A DNA stretch of 64,000 nt, from the NCBI RefSeq assembly GCF_028640845.1, contig NC_080539.1, positions 197,758,698 to 197,822,697 on the forward strand, in the 5' to 3' direction. The position numbers and the translations under genes are program-made. This DNA comes from Ahaetulla prasina. Taxonomy: Eukaryota; Chordata; Lepidosauria; Squamata; Colubridae. Shown here piece by piece: positions 1 to 11,445 of this stretch (its first letter is position 1; every line of letters begins with the position of its first letter). The notes under the pieces were generated by a model. It saw only the letters and a list, made by a program, of their open reading frames with translations, had not been told where the DNA came from and searched no databases.

Positions 1-1420
1 TCTGTCAAGAATAAAAATTTAATCCTGTAGCTCTAAATAGATTTTAAAAAACAATATTTATCTTGCATATAGTCCATATAATTATTTTAAGAAACTATTT
101 TATCTCAAAACTGGGATCTGGAAGGAACTATATTAAAATTTGATTTGAATTCTTAATCCATATAAATTTCTGGAATACATTAGTGAAAAGGGTTCATTTT
201 TACCTGCTCTGCCTCTGCAGCTAGCAGCACATAATAAACTTTTCTGTAAAGTTAAATCAGACTGATATGATAGGAGCTGAAACTGAATTTGCTTCGGATT
301 TTACTTATTTATTTGTTCATTTACTGGGTGTCTGAGTTGAAGTTGGTGTGAGAGAGAAAAATAGCACATTTCCATAGTCTACACAATTTGCCAGACTTTT
401 TCCATATTTTTAAAAAATAGCATAAGACTCTCACTAACCACTGTTAACCACTGTTAAGCAACAATCTTCATGACATCATCTGAATTTTGCCTCTAGCCAG
501 CTGAGAGGACAGCTGAAGTTGCCTTTAGTTGCTCTGCTGTTAAAGTGATGTTATAATGGCCCTCTTCTTCCACTATAAACCTTGCTGAACAAACAGTTGA
601 CAGCACCTCTGAGATAATATTGATGACAGCATGGTCAGAGACTAGGATCCTCCTATCACTACCGGTAGATGATTCTGGGCCTCCTGACTACTAATTGCAT
701 GGGTTTTACACAACTGTTTGTAAATTGTGAAGAATTCATATGGAATCAGCAGTACAAAAATACTATTAAATCAGCCAGTCTGTGCCAGTTTCTATCCATC
801 TTTCCTCTGATATGGTCCTAGGCTGATTATCACAGAAGACATTGGTACATGTACTGTTCTAGTTCCACTGAGAGATTTTTTTTTTTAGACAAACAACATA
901 AGATTCGATCTCAGTTTGTTCATTTAGAGCCTAACAGCTCCCAAATATTAAGTCATCCTATCCCTGGCACATCCCAGAGGTATGCACAGATGGGTTTCAC
1001 ATAATTTTACCACTAGTTCACCACACACCGAATCTTATACTCAGAAATGCAAGTTGACAGTAAATAAATAAAGAGAAGATCTCTTACCTCAAAGAGGGTT
1101 TTCTCTGTATAATACAGGAATCTCCATGATGAACTCAAGGTGCTGAACTAGACTAAACTAAACTAATCCTAACTAAACTAAATAAACAAATATATTAAAT
1201 ATGATAGATAGATAAATAAATAGTATGTGTAAATAGGTGTGATATTAAGTAAATAAATCAATAAACAAATAAATACTATAAAGTACTACAAATCTAAGTT
1301 ATGTAAATACAGTTACATAAAAGCAGCCAATCCTGAGTAAGGAGCAATACACTCAGCACCCACACAGAGAAAAAACTCTTAAGTCAAGAGCTTTCATTTA
1401 GCCCACCAAGAAGTTTTATT
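1..1420 (+). repeat. Segmental duplication, copy A
   Basis: Matches 5495 to about 6914 (copy C) with roughly ten differences noticed by eye. The match begins at the first base of the window, so the true left edge may lie outside. It stops inside an ATT-rich run at 1420; copy C continues into unique sequence while copy A passes into a decayed LINE fragment. No gene is recognised in it; it is AT-rich with many short direct repeats such as aaataaata. Confidence 0.95.
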
Positions 1421-2102
1421 ATTATTATTATTTATTATTGGAAGGTTCGTCTCTTGATGTTAAACTTCTCCGATTCTTTGATTGGACCAGCAACCTTGTC
1501 TTCCATTGAGCCAATGATCTTTGCACAAAGTTTCCAATGTTTCCACTTACTCTTGTTTTTTCTAGGCACTTGATTCTGATTAGATTAAAATTGGAGATTC
1601 TGTAAAATTAAAATAATTTACAATTCAAGCTTTGTATCTGCTGATGATCTTGGCTACATGTGTTATTTGCTGCTTTATTGTTTCCAGTACTTCCTTGATC
1701 TTCCTTGCTTCTAAGTGGTATTTCTTGATTAGGTATTCTTTGGTCTTCTTGTTCTTCAGCTTCTTTTATTTCTGGCTTGCATGTTCTGGCTTGCTTTCAT
1801 CTAATCTCAGCTTGCTGATTTTATTTTCAGTTTGATCTTCCATTTTGATGGATTTTTTCTTCTTTGATTTTGCATCATAGGTGTTCAGTTATAACTACAG
1901 CTGTGCTGTACATTGGTTGGTTTGTTCTTGCAGTGAGCTGGTGCTTATATTTGAAATTGCTCTAACAACTAACAGCTTCTCTAACAGCTTATCATACTTT
2001 AGTTTTCTTTTCATGATGTCTTTATCATTTTTATGCACTCTTTCAACAGTCTATCTTCACTTTAGCTCACAACATTCTATGGTCACTTCCAACGTTAAAG
2101 CG
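1421..2102 (-). mobile_element. Decayed LINE fragment, L1 ORF1-like (antisense)
   Basis: The reverse strand reads a lysine- and glutamate-rich stretch resembling the coiled-coil start of an L1-type ORF1 (for example a segment beginning MEDQTENKISKLRLDE near 1850-1800), then decays with many stops. It sits between duplication copies A and B and begins at an ATT microsatellite at 1421-1437. The family is uncertain; it could be another LINE with a coiled-coil ORF1. Not functional. Confidence 0.4.
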
Positions 2103-3219
2103 ATTGATGACAGCATGGTCAGAGACTAGGATCCTCCTATCACTACCGGTAGATGATTCTGGGCCTCCTGACTACTAATTGCATGGGTTTTACACAACTG
2201 TTTGTAAATTGTGAAGAATTCATATGGAATCAGCAGTACAAAAATACTATTAAATCAGCCAGTCTGTGCCAGTTTCTATCCATCTTTCCTCTGATATGGT
2301 CCTAGGCTGATTATCACAGAAGACATTGGTACATGTACTGTTCTAGTTCCACTGAGAGGTGTTTTTTTTTAGACAAACAACATAAGATTCGATCTCAGTT
2401 TGTTCATTTAGAGCCTAACAGCTCCCAAATATTAAGTCATCCTATCCTGGCACATCCCAGAGGTATGCACAGATGGGTTTCACATAATTTTACCACCAGT
2501 TCACCACACACCGAATCTTATACTCAGAAATGCAAGTTGACAGTAAATAAATAAAGAGAAGATCGCTTACCTCAAAGAGGGTTTTCTCTGTATAATACAG
2601 GAATCTCCATGATGAACTCAAGGTGCTGAACTAGACTAAACTAAACTAATCCTAGCTAAACTAAATAAACAAATATATTAAATATGATAGATAGATAAAT
2701 AAATAGTATGTGTAAATAGGTGTGATATTAAGTAAATAAATCAATAAACAAATAAATACTATAAAGTACTACAAATCTAAGTTATGTAAATACAGTTACA
2801 TAAAAGCAGCCAATCCTGAGTAAGGAGCAATACACTCAGCACCCACACAGAGAAAAAACTCTTAAGTCAAGAGCTTTCATTTAGCCCACCAAGAAGTTTT
2901 ATTTACTTCTCCTTTGTGAGCTCATGCACCTTTCAGTACCATTATGAAGCATGACCTCACGAAGGAAAAGCAAAGCAAACTGTTTATTGAATGAATGCTA
3001 CTCAGATTTTTATCTATTTTTCAATATTGATAAAAATCCTGCTGATGAGTTTGGTGGAATCAGGATGAACTAACAAGAAAAAATGAAGAGAAATAGTGCC
3101 AATGAAGAAAGAAAAATTGCAGCATGACTCTTGTTCCATCTGTTGCGGTCTGGCAGCAGTCTGCGGACCTGGCAGCGGAGTCAGACAGTGAGGAGGCTGG
3201 GGAGGACAATGGGCCAGTC
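2103..3219 (+). repeat. Segmental duplication, copy B
   Basis: Matches copy C from 6113 to 7231 with only a handful of differences seen by eye (for example a one-base loss in a C run near 2455 and a small change near 2982). It lacks the first ~620 bases of copies A and C. Its last 79 bases (3141-3219) are the start of the LTR that is fuller at 7153. It shares several variants with C against A, so B and C are closer relatives. Confidence 0.95.
3141..3219 (+). mobile_element. LTR 5' fragment within copy B
   Basis: The 79 bases beginning tgttgcggtctggcagc are identical by eye to the start of the LTR at 7153. Here the LTR is cut at 3219 and followed directly by an antisense LINE fragment. It shows that the LTR insertion predates the duplication. 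Confidence 0.8.
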
Positions 3220-4020
3220 GTTTTTCCTCCAATTATTGTTCTTCCTATTTTTGCATTAAAGTCACTCATTAGTATTTTGTAGCATTAGTATTTTTCTTTG
3301 TCTTGAAGCCGGGCCACATCATCATAAAACTCTTCGACCTAATCATCACTATAGCTTATTGTTGATGCATAAGCATGGATGATTTGAAGCTTCTATTGTT
3401 TGTTCAATTGAATGATGCATTGGGCTACTATGTCCAATATACTTGAAATTTTACTACAAAGTCTCTTAGCTTTTGGTGGATAAGAAAACTAGCTCCATCA
3501 CATTGACCATCCTCAGTACCCCTAATGTAGAGTAGATGCCCAGTCAACTAAATTTTTGCCTTTTAATCATGTTTCACATAATCCAATAATATCCCAATGC
3601 ACATTGTTGAGTTCAATCGGCAGTTGCTCTAGTCGAGCGTTCATTTTCATTGTTCAAATGTTGACCATTCCTATGTCCAAAGTCCAAAGGCATCTTGATT
3701 TTGCCCGATGATTCTTAGCACCCTCTGCCTTCTGGCAAGTTTTCCCACTGCCGTGGGTAATTGCCCTAGGGCCTCCGAGGAATGAGGGCCATTTTTGAGG
3801 TTGTATTGGCAAGGATAGACTATAATCTGCCATGCTAAACCAATCTGGATTGGCAGATGCAATCGCTGTTAGTCTGGGGAATCCATCATGGCCTGTTCAC
3901 CTTAGGTGACCCTTCTGGACATATATATGTCCAACGACATAGCCCACGATTTCATTTAATCACATGAGCTCCTTTGCCTCGCCAAGGCCCTGATCATAGA
4001 AGGAACTTCAGGAGCATATT
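3220..4020 (-). mobile_element. RTE-type LINE endonuclease fragment (antisense, decayed)
   Basis: The reverse strand shows pieces of an APE-type endonuclease: a MSDFNAKIG motif (about 3267-3241), and further upstream on that strand segments resembling WDIIGLCET and GASFLIHQKLRD, in the order expected for RTE/BovB-like LINEs. Many stops and shifts make it a dead remnant. The left end abuts the broken LTR of copy B. The right boundary near 4020 is soft. Confidence 0.6.
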
Positions 4021-5494
4021 TGATGATAAAGGGGATTATTCATAATACAGGTGGTCATCATTTTATGATTTCAATTGAAACCAAATTGGGGCTGATTGCC
4101 ATTGCCGATGTGTTGGTTTTCAATGATTGCACACAAGACTCGAGATGTTTTTCAGTGTGCGAGCAAGCGTGTTCACACATCCTTTACTGAGCAAGCATTT
4201 GTTTCCACCCAATTTACCCAGCGTGGTACTTCTCCTTATATTCATACAAACATTTGTATTTAGGGAAAGTTTATATCTCATGATGGGGAGGGCTGCTGTT
4301 ACAGGTGTCAGACGTGAACTTCAGCTGACCCTCCCAGATCACCCAGGCATGGCAGAAAGTTTCAAATATGTAGGAAAGAGAGAATGAAACAGCTAAAAAT
4401 ACAGTTGTTATGCTGATGTGCATTGAAGCATCAAGGGTGGTTCTCCTCTCCTCTCGCTGAAGCAAGTTTTGATAAAAGTATGAGATGGACAAGGGCGGCC
4501 ATCTTAGTGACCATTCACTCTACACCGATGTTAAATGAAGAGGTGTGCGATGTCTCATGACTGCATCTCTTAGCCACAGTAATCCAGAAAGTCCTGGTTG
4601 TCTCTGATTGGGTTAAGCAAGAAGCGGAGGGAGTCCCAAAAAAGGACTGCAAGTGTCTTTGACATTGAGATATTCACTGAAATAGATTAAAAACAAGTAG
4701 GTTAGAACATTCACATTACTTCAATCTTATATTTGATGACTGTATTTGAAGAGAAACCATATATTCCTTTTTTGAAATTAAAAAAAACTAACACATTAAA
4801 TTATTTATCAAATAGCATTTTTGTCTAATCAAAACTAGCCAAGTTGAAATAGACAATAATTTAAGCTGATGAAAAGCTTTTTGGTGGAAATTAGGCAGAA
4901 CATTACAAAGATTTTCCATCACATTTGCTTTTGGATCAATTCAGCCAAGCATATCAAGACAAGCCATCTAAATTTTAATGCCATGGGAGAGTGAATTCTT
5001 GTCTAAAAGCTCACATGATTTCTCACATAATTTCATATGTTGGGGTGTTTTATTAGTGCAGGGAAACACATCTTTTTGCATCTTTTCCCCATTAACTTAA
5101 AGGGAATTCAGTGTCTCCCAAAAATAGTAATTCAGAAGGAAGGTTTTTTTCCTCTGTGGTGCAGAGGAAGGACTGCTCTTCTATCCCCATTCCTGCAGGT
5201 ACCCATACAAACAATATGGTTGGTTACTCGCCCTTGTCTCTTTGATGTTGCTTGTATTTCTAGAGAGACTATTGCCAAAAGAAGACATTTTGAATATTGA
5301 GGGCAATCCAAGTGGAGGAGGATAATTTAGTTATCCTAGTTTTCTTATAATTTATATATGCCTTCTCAAAGCAAAATGTTGATATTTGTACTTGAGACAA
5401 AGTATGATGAATTTAGATTTTTAGCAGCAATCCTTAAACGGGCTGATTACAAATGAAGCTGCTGAAAATAATTATTTTGCTCTATTTATAAAAA
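4021..5494. other. Unassigned spacer between copies B and C
   Basis: AT-rich sequence without a recognisable gene, RNA or transposon motif. Open frames of 70-90 codons at 4127-4387 and 5037-5300 have no recognisable domain and look like chance. Confidence 0.5.
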
Positions 5495-7231
5495 TCTGTC
5501 AAGAATAAAAATTTAATCCTGTAGCTCTAAATAGATTTTAAAAAACAATATTTATCTTGCATATAGTCCATATAATTATTTTAAGAAACTATTTTATCTC
5601 AAAACTGGGATCTGGAAGGAACTATATTAAAATTTGATTTGAATTCTTAATCCATATAAATTTCTGGAATACATTAGTGAAAAGGGTTCATTTTTACCTG
5701 CTCTGCCTCTGCAGCTAGCAGCACATAATAAACTTTTCTGTAAAGTTAAATCAGGCTGATATGATAGGAGCTGAAACTGAATTTGCTTGGGATTTTACTT
5801 ATTTATTTGTTCATTTACTGGGTGTCTGAGTTGAAGTTAGTGTGAGAGAGAAAAATAGCACATTTCCATAGTCTACACAATTTGCCAGACTTTTTCCATA
5901 TTTTTAAAAAATAGCATAAGACTCTCACTAACCACTGTTAACCACTGTTAAGCAACAATCTTCATGACATCATCTGAATTTTGGCTCTAGCCAGCTGAGA
6001 GGACAGCTGAAGTTGCCTTTAGTTGCTCTGCTGTTAAAGTGATGTTATAATGGCCCTCTTCTTCCACTATAAACCTTGCTGAACAAACAGTTGACAGCAC
6101 CTCTGAGATAATATTGATGACAGCATGGTCAGAGACTAGGATCCTCCTATCACTACCGGTAGATGATTCTGGGCCTCCTGACTACTAATTGCATGGGTTT
6201 TACACAACTGTTTGTAAATTGTGAAGAATTCATATGGAATCAGCAGTACAAAAATACTATTAAATCAGCCAGTCTGTGCCAGTTTCTATCCATCTTTCCT
6301 CTGATATGGTCCTAGGCTGATTATCACAGAAGACATTGGTACATGTACTGTTCTAGTTCCACTGAGAGATTTTTTTTTTTAGACAAACAACATAAGATTC
6401 GATCTCAGTTTGTTCATTTAGAGCCTAACAGCTCCCAAATATTAAGTCATCCTATCCCTGGCACATCCCAGAGGTATGCACAGATGGGTTTCACATAATT
6501 TTACCACCAGTTCACCACACACCGAATCTTATACTCAGAAATGCAAGTTGACAGTAAATAAATAAAGAGAAGATCGCTTACCTCAAAGAGGGTTTTCTCT
6601 GTATAATACAGGAATCTCCATGATGAACTCAAGGTGCTGAACTAGACTAAACTAAACTAATCCTAGCTAAACTAAATAAACAAATATATTAAATATGATA
6701 GATAGATAAATAAATAGTATGTGTAAATAGGTGTGATATTAAGTAAATAAATCAATAAACAAATAAATACTATAAAGTACTACAAATCTAAGTTATGTAA
6801 ATACAGTTACATAAAAGCAGCCAATCCTGAGTAAGGAGCAATACACTCAGCACCCACACAGAGAAAAAACTCTTAAGTCAAGAGCTTTCATTTAGCCCAC
6901 CAAGAAGTTTTATTTACTTCTCCTTTGTGAGCTCATGCACCTTTCAGTACCATTATGAAGCATGACCTCACAAAGGAAAAGCAAAGCAAACTGTTTGGCT
7001 GAATGAATGCTACTCAGATTTTTATCTATTTTTCAATATTGATAAAAATCCTGCTGATGAGTTTGGTGGAATCAGGATGAACTAACAAGAAAAAATGAAG
7101 AGAAATAGTGCCAATGAAGAAAGAAAAATTGCAGCATGACTCTTGTTCCATCTGTTGCGGTCTGGCAGCAGTCTGCGGACCTGGCAGCGGAGTCAGACAG
7201 TGAGGAGGCTGGGGAGGACAATGGGCCAGTC
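5495..7231 (+). repeat. Segmental duplication, copy C (longest)
   Basis: Covers the whole shared unit: its first 1420 bases match copy A and its bases from 6113 match copy B. It continues without a break into the LTR that starts at 7153, so C is the best candidate for the original arrangement. Offset from A is 5494 bases. Confidence 0.95.
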
Positions 7232-7463
7232 CTGGAGTCAGCAGAAGGCCTAGACGAAGGCTCTGCATCGGAGGCAGAGACGGGGTCAGGGCCATCTGGG
7301 AGTGATGCGTTGACTCCGGAGCCTTCAGAGGCGGACAGCAGAGAGGCAGAGGAATAGAAGGAGCCTGTTCCTAGTGCACGCCTGTGAAGTGCTGCCAGAA
7401 GGCAAGAGCAGCTGAAGAAAACCAGCTGACCCAGTTAGTTGACGGTCCCACTCACATCGGGAC

Positions 7464-9700
7464 TTGATTTTCGTCTCTGGCCAGTGGTTGAATGATCTGG
7501 AGTTAGGGGAGATCATTCACTCCTTCAGCTGGACTTTCGAACTGCCGACCCCCGCCACAGAGAGTTGGTTCCGTCCCAGGCGCCTGATGGACCCTGAGAG
7601 GTTCCAGACGGAGCTTGGGCCATTCCCTGAGGATTTGGCCCACGACTCGGCTGGGGATCTAGTTGCCGCCTGGGATCGGGCGGCGGCTGGTGCTCTAGAC
7701 TGAGTTGTGCCTTTGCGGCCTCTGACCCGGTGCCGATCTCGTTTAGCCCCTTGGTACTCCGAGGGGCTGAGGGAGATGAAGCGCCGGAGAAGACGCCTAG
7801 AGACTATCTGGAGGTCCAGCCACTCCGAATCTGACTGGACACTAGTTAGGTCTTACATTCGGACCTATCTAGTGGCAAAGAGGATGGCGAAACGGGAATA
7901 TTTTTCCACTCTCATTGCATCAGCAGATAACCGCCCAGCCGCCCTGTTTAGGGTGACCCGCTCGCTCCTTCAACAGGGAGCGGTGGATGATCCCTTACAG
8001 GGTCGAGCTGAGGAGTTTGGACAGTATCTGTTTGATAAAATCGCTCAGATTCGGGAAGGGTTGGACACTGATTGGGTAGATCCAGGTAGGGTGGGAGAGG
8101 CAGGTCTTGGGGTTACTATCTGGGACAAGTTTGATTCTGTGGCTCCTGAGGACGTGGACAGGATACTGGGGGGATTGAATGCGACCACATGTTTACTGGA
8201 CCCGTGTCCCTCCTGGTTGGTACTGGCCACCCGGGAGGTGACACGAGGCTGGCTCCAGGAATTGTGAACGCTTCTTTGATGGAGGGTGTTTTCCTTACCG
8301 CCTTGAAAGAGGCGGTGGTGCAGCCCCTCCTCAAGAAGCCCTCCCTGGATCCAGCTATTTTAGGAAATTACCGTCCTGTCTCCAACCTTCGTTTTGTGGC
8401 GAAGGTTGTTGAGAGTGTGGTTGCACGTCAGTTGCCCCAGTGCCTGGATGAAACCGTCTATCTATATCCATTCCAATCTGGCTTCCAGCCTGGTTACAGC
8501 ACGGAAACAGCCTTGGTCGCGTTGGTTGATGATCTCTGGAGGGCTCGGGACAGAGGTTGTTCCTCTGTCCTGGTCCTACTAGATCTCTCAGCGGCTTTTG
8601 ATATCATCGACCATGGTATCCTGCTGCGCCGGCTCGGGGGACTTGGAGTGGGAGGCACCGTTCATCGGTGGTTCTCCTCCTACCTCTCTGACCAGTCGCA
8701 GATGGTGTTGACAGGAGGACAGAGATCGGCCCCGAGGTGCCTCTTATGTGGGGTGCCGCAAGGGTCGGTTCTCTCGCCTCTTCTGTTCAACATCTACATG
8801 AAGCCACTGGGTGAGATCATCCGTGGTTTTGGGGTGAGTTGTCACCTATACGCTGACGATACTCAGCTGTATATTTCCACCCCTAACTACCCCAACGAGG
8901 CTGTTGAAGTGATGTCCCAGTGCCTGGAGGCCGTACGGATCTGGATGGGGAGAAACAGTTTCAGACTCAATCCCACCAAGACTGAGTGGCTGTGGATACC
9001 GGCGGCCCGGTACAGTCAGCTAGTTCCATCGCTGACCATTGGGGGCGAGTCATTGGCTCCCACGGAAAGGGCTCGCAATCTGGGCGTCCTCCTGGATGCA
9101 CGGCTGTCTTTAGAAGAACATATGACGGCCGTCGCCAGGGGGGATTTTTATCAGGTTCGCCTGATACGCCAGTTGTGCCCCTTTCTGGATCGGGCTTCCT
9201 TATGCACAGTCACCCATGCCCTTGTTACATCCCGCCTGGACTACTGCAATGCTCTCTACATGGGGTTCCCCTTGAAGGGGACCTGGAGGCTTCAACTGAT
9301 CCAGAATGCAGCTGCGCAGGTGATAGAGGGAGCACCTCGTGGCTCCCGTGTGACACCTCTCCTGCGCAGTCTGCACTGGCTCCCGGTGATCTTCCAGGTC
9401 CAATTCAAGGTGCTTGTTATCACCTTCAAAGCACTCCATGGCTTAGGACTGGGGTATCTACGGGACCACCTACTGCCACCAGTAGCCTCACACCGACCAG
9501 TGCGCTCTCACAGAGAGGGCCTCCTCCGGATACCATCAGCCAAACAATGTCGGCTGGCGACCTCCAGGGGGAGGGCCTTCTCTGTGGGGGCTCCTGCCCT
9601 CTGGAATGAGCTGCCTCCGGGGCTTCGTCAACTCCCTGACCTCCGGACTTTCCGCCGCGAGCTGAAGATGCTGTTGTTTCGACGTGCAGGACTAGCTTGA
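7464..9700 (+). pseudogene. LINE reverse transcriptase (L2/CR1 clade), broken
   Basis: Encodes the polymerase of a target-primed non-LTR retrotransposon. One frame runs 7464-8267 with an in-frame TGA at 7701-7703; the reading then moves to another frame near 8255 by what looks like a one-base loss. The second frame (8189-9700) is open for 503 codons and contains the RT core in order: [20 protein letters not shown] (motif A), [14 protein letters not shown] (motif B), YADD at 8849-8860 (motif C), then LNPTKTEW and a C-terminal region typical of the L2 group ([15 protein letters not shown]). The catalytic aspartates are intact. The endonuclease is almost entirely missing, so it cannot act on its own. 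The long open frame suggests a fairly recent insertion. Confidence 0.85.
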
Positions 9701-9883
9701 ACATAGTTTTAATTTTAGGGTTTTAATCAGGGTTTTAAATGGGGTTTTAAATTGTATTTAAATTTTTAGGCCGTTATTGAATCGGTTTTTTATATAGTTT
9801 TTTAATTTGTATTGTATGTACTGTGTTTTTACTGGCTGTGAACCGCCCTGAGTCCTTCGGGAGAAGGGCGGTATACAAATATA

Positions 9884-9886
9884 ATA

Positions 9887-9970
<84 letters not shown>
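9884..9970 (+). repeat. (TAA)n microsatellite, LINE tail
   Basis: About 29 uninterrupted TAA units at the 3' end of the L2 LINE. It produces spurious poly-leucine and poly-isoleucine frames on the reverse strand. LINE 3' tails of this clade are simple repeats, so its origin is the retrotransposition tail, later expanded. Confidence 0.95.
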
Positions 9971-9971
<1 letters not shown>

Positions 9972-10302
9972 GACAACTCTGGAGTAAGGCCAGAAGATGA
10001 TCGGCCACTCCCATAAGGCTTAAAAGAGCAGCAACGAGCCGTTGGATTCTTAGTAGAAAAGCAACATTGATTTCCGTGCTTCTTGTCATCGTCTCTTGAA
10101 CTTTGTGGGTTTTTTGCCAAGAAAACCCTTTGGTAGGTTGCCAAAGACATCAAAGATTGGTGATAAGGCCGACGGACTGGTTATTAAGAATTTTGTTTTG
10201 GACGAAGCTGAGAATGAATTAATTCTCAGCTATTTTAATAAAATAAGTTTGTTGAGGACTGAATTGTGTTTAGTAATCACTACTTGGGCCTTGGTCACAA
10301 CA

Positions 10303-11361
10303 CCACCAAACTTCAAGACAAACACAGTATTTGAATGTAACCATTGAGCAACAGCCCTTTATTTTCTGTCCTGAGCTGTCAGTATACGTACAGGTAGTCC
10401 TCAACCTATGACCACAATTGAGTCCAAAATTTATGTTGTTAAGTGAGAAAATTGTTAAGTGAGTCTTGCCCCATTTTATGGCTTTCTTTGTCACATTTGT
10501 TGAGGGAATCACTGAAGTTATAGAACTAACATCTGGTTGTGCTTCTTGCCTAGACTACCTTGCAAATCTAATATAACTTGCAAATTTGCATCAATTTTTG
10601 ATGCAAGGATATTATATATTGTTATTGAAAAGTCTGTTTGATTTCTACCCTGGAAAAATGATTAACCCAGCTTGGGAAGTTTGTTCTGATGTACAGAATA
10701 TAAACTGATCTAGAATTCAATTCTCATTGGAAACCATCTCTGGACTATCCTGTCACTGAAAACATGGATTTGTGCCACATCCAAAATTTAGGTTTTCCAG
10801 GATAGAATCTGTTTTTTCAATTTCATGGGATAACCCAATTTGGGAAGATTTTCAATACTGATCCCATTTATTGTACATTATAATTCCAACCAGTGATTTC
10901 TATAGTGTTGAACCTAGTTCTTAATACGTATTCACAGTTTAAACCTGAATAGTGATCTTTATTTTTATAAAAGGGATATAACATATTTTATAACTCATAA
11001 ATACTTAATTATATATTGGAAAACTTGAATCCCCAGGACATTCTAGATTCCTTGTTTACCTATTTGCATTTCAATCTTTTATATATTTGCATGATTTTTT
11101 ATCTTCCTTTGCTTATATCCTTTCTCTAAAATGTTTAATTAAAAAATAAATTTTAGAATCTTCACTACACTTCTGTGAAATATATCTGATAAGATATATA
11201 AAATTTCTCTCTGTGGGATCAGAGAAGTGCCACCCCTTCTCTCCCCTTCCAGAGTCTTCTGCTAACAACAACTGGCACTAAATCATCCATTCCCCACCCC
11301 ATCACTCTTTTGCCCCTATTTTCATGCAGATTTTCATGCTGCTTTGTTCTGTGGCATACAC
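10303..11361. other. AT-rich spacer with a MITE end
   Basis: No gene recognised. Apart from the MITE end at 10390-10530, nothing could be assigned. Confidence 0.5.
10390..10530 (+). mobile_element. Fragment of a TA-flanked MITE family
   Basis: Starts caggtagtcctcaacctatg and continues with the accacaattgagtccaaaa and gttaagtgag segments that recur, in reverse complement, at the right end of the complete element at 62522-62917. Only one end is present here. Confidence 0.6.
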
Positions 11362-11445
11362 CAGGGGTCTGCAAACTTGACTCTTTTAAAACTTGTGGAC
11401 TTTGCTGGCTTTGCTGGCTGAGGAACTCTGGGAGTTGAAGTCCAC
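11362..11445 (+). mobile_element. hAT-like MITE, left part
   Basis: Begins caggggtctgcaaacttg and contains the ctgaggaactctgggagttgaag core seen in the complete 100-bp copy at 52841-52940. The right end is missing: at gtccac the sequence switches to gypsy gag, which carries the same hexamer, so the junction looks like a microhomology join. Confidence 0.7.

Larger units (their letters stand above)
7426..9970 (+). mobile_element. L2/CR1-type LINE, 5'-truncated, inserted in an LTR
   Basis: A non-LTR retrotransposon that starts inside the C-terminal part of its endonuclease, continues through reverse transcriptase, has a short 3' UTR and ends in a TAA repeat. The 3' UTR carries the hairpin accgccct/agggcggt (9842-9849 with 9865-9872) also present in three other copies in this window. 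The left junction is approximate. The LTR resumes at 9971 straight after the tail, giving the order of events: LTR first, LINE second. Confidence 0.85.
7153..10302 (+). mobile_element. Probable solo LTR split by an L2 LINE
   Basis: The left part (7153 to about 7425) begins TGTTGCGGTC. The right part (9971-10302) holds an AATAAA signal near 10238 and ends GGTCACAACA, an imperfect complement of the left terminus. Flanking pentamers ccatc (7148-7152) and ccacc (10303-10307) look like a target duplication with one change. Without the LINE the LTR is about 600 bases. No primer-binding site or internal coding region follows, so it is read as solo. Class (gypsy or ERV-like) is not resolved. Confidence 0.65.

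Noticed and set aside
4127..4387. 86-codon frame in the spacer between copies B and C
   Set aside because: No domain, no conserved codon pattern visible, and an overlapping reverse frame of similar length.
7136..7357. 73-codon acidic frame near the start of the LTR
   Set aside because: Lies within the LTR; the E/S/D-rich product reflects purine-rich LTR sequence and has no domain.
8986..9609. 207-codon forward frame and several reverse frames inside the L2 element
   Set aside because: Shadows of the reverse-transcriptase frame.
9758..10153. Reverse frames with long poly-isoleucine or poly-leucine
   Set aside because: They are translations of the (TAA)n tail of the LINE.
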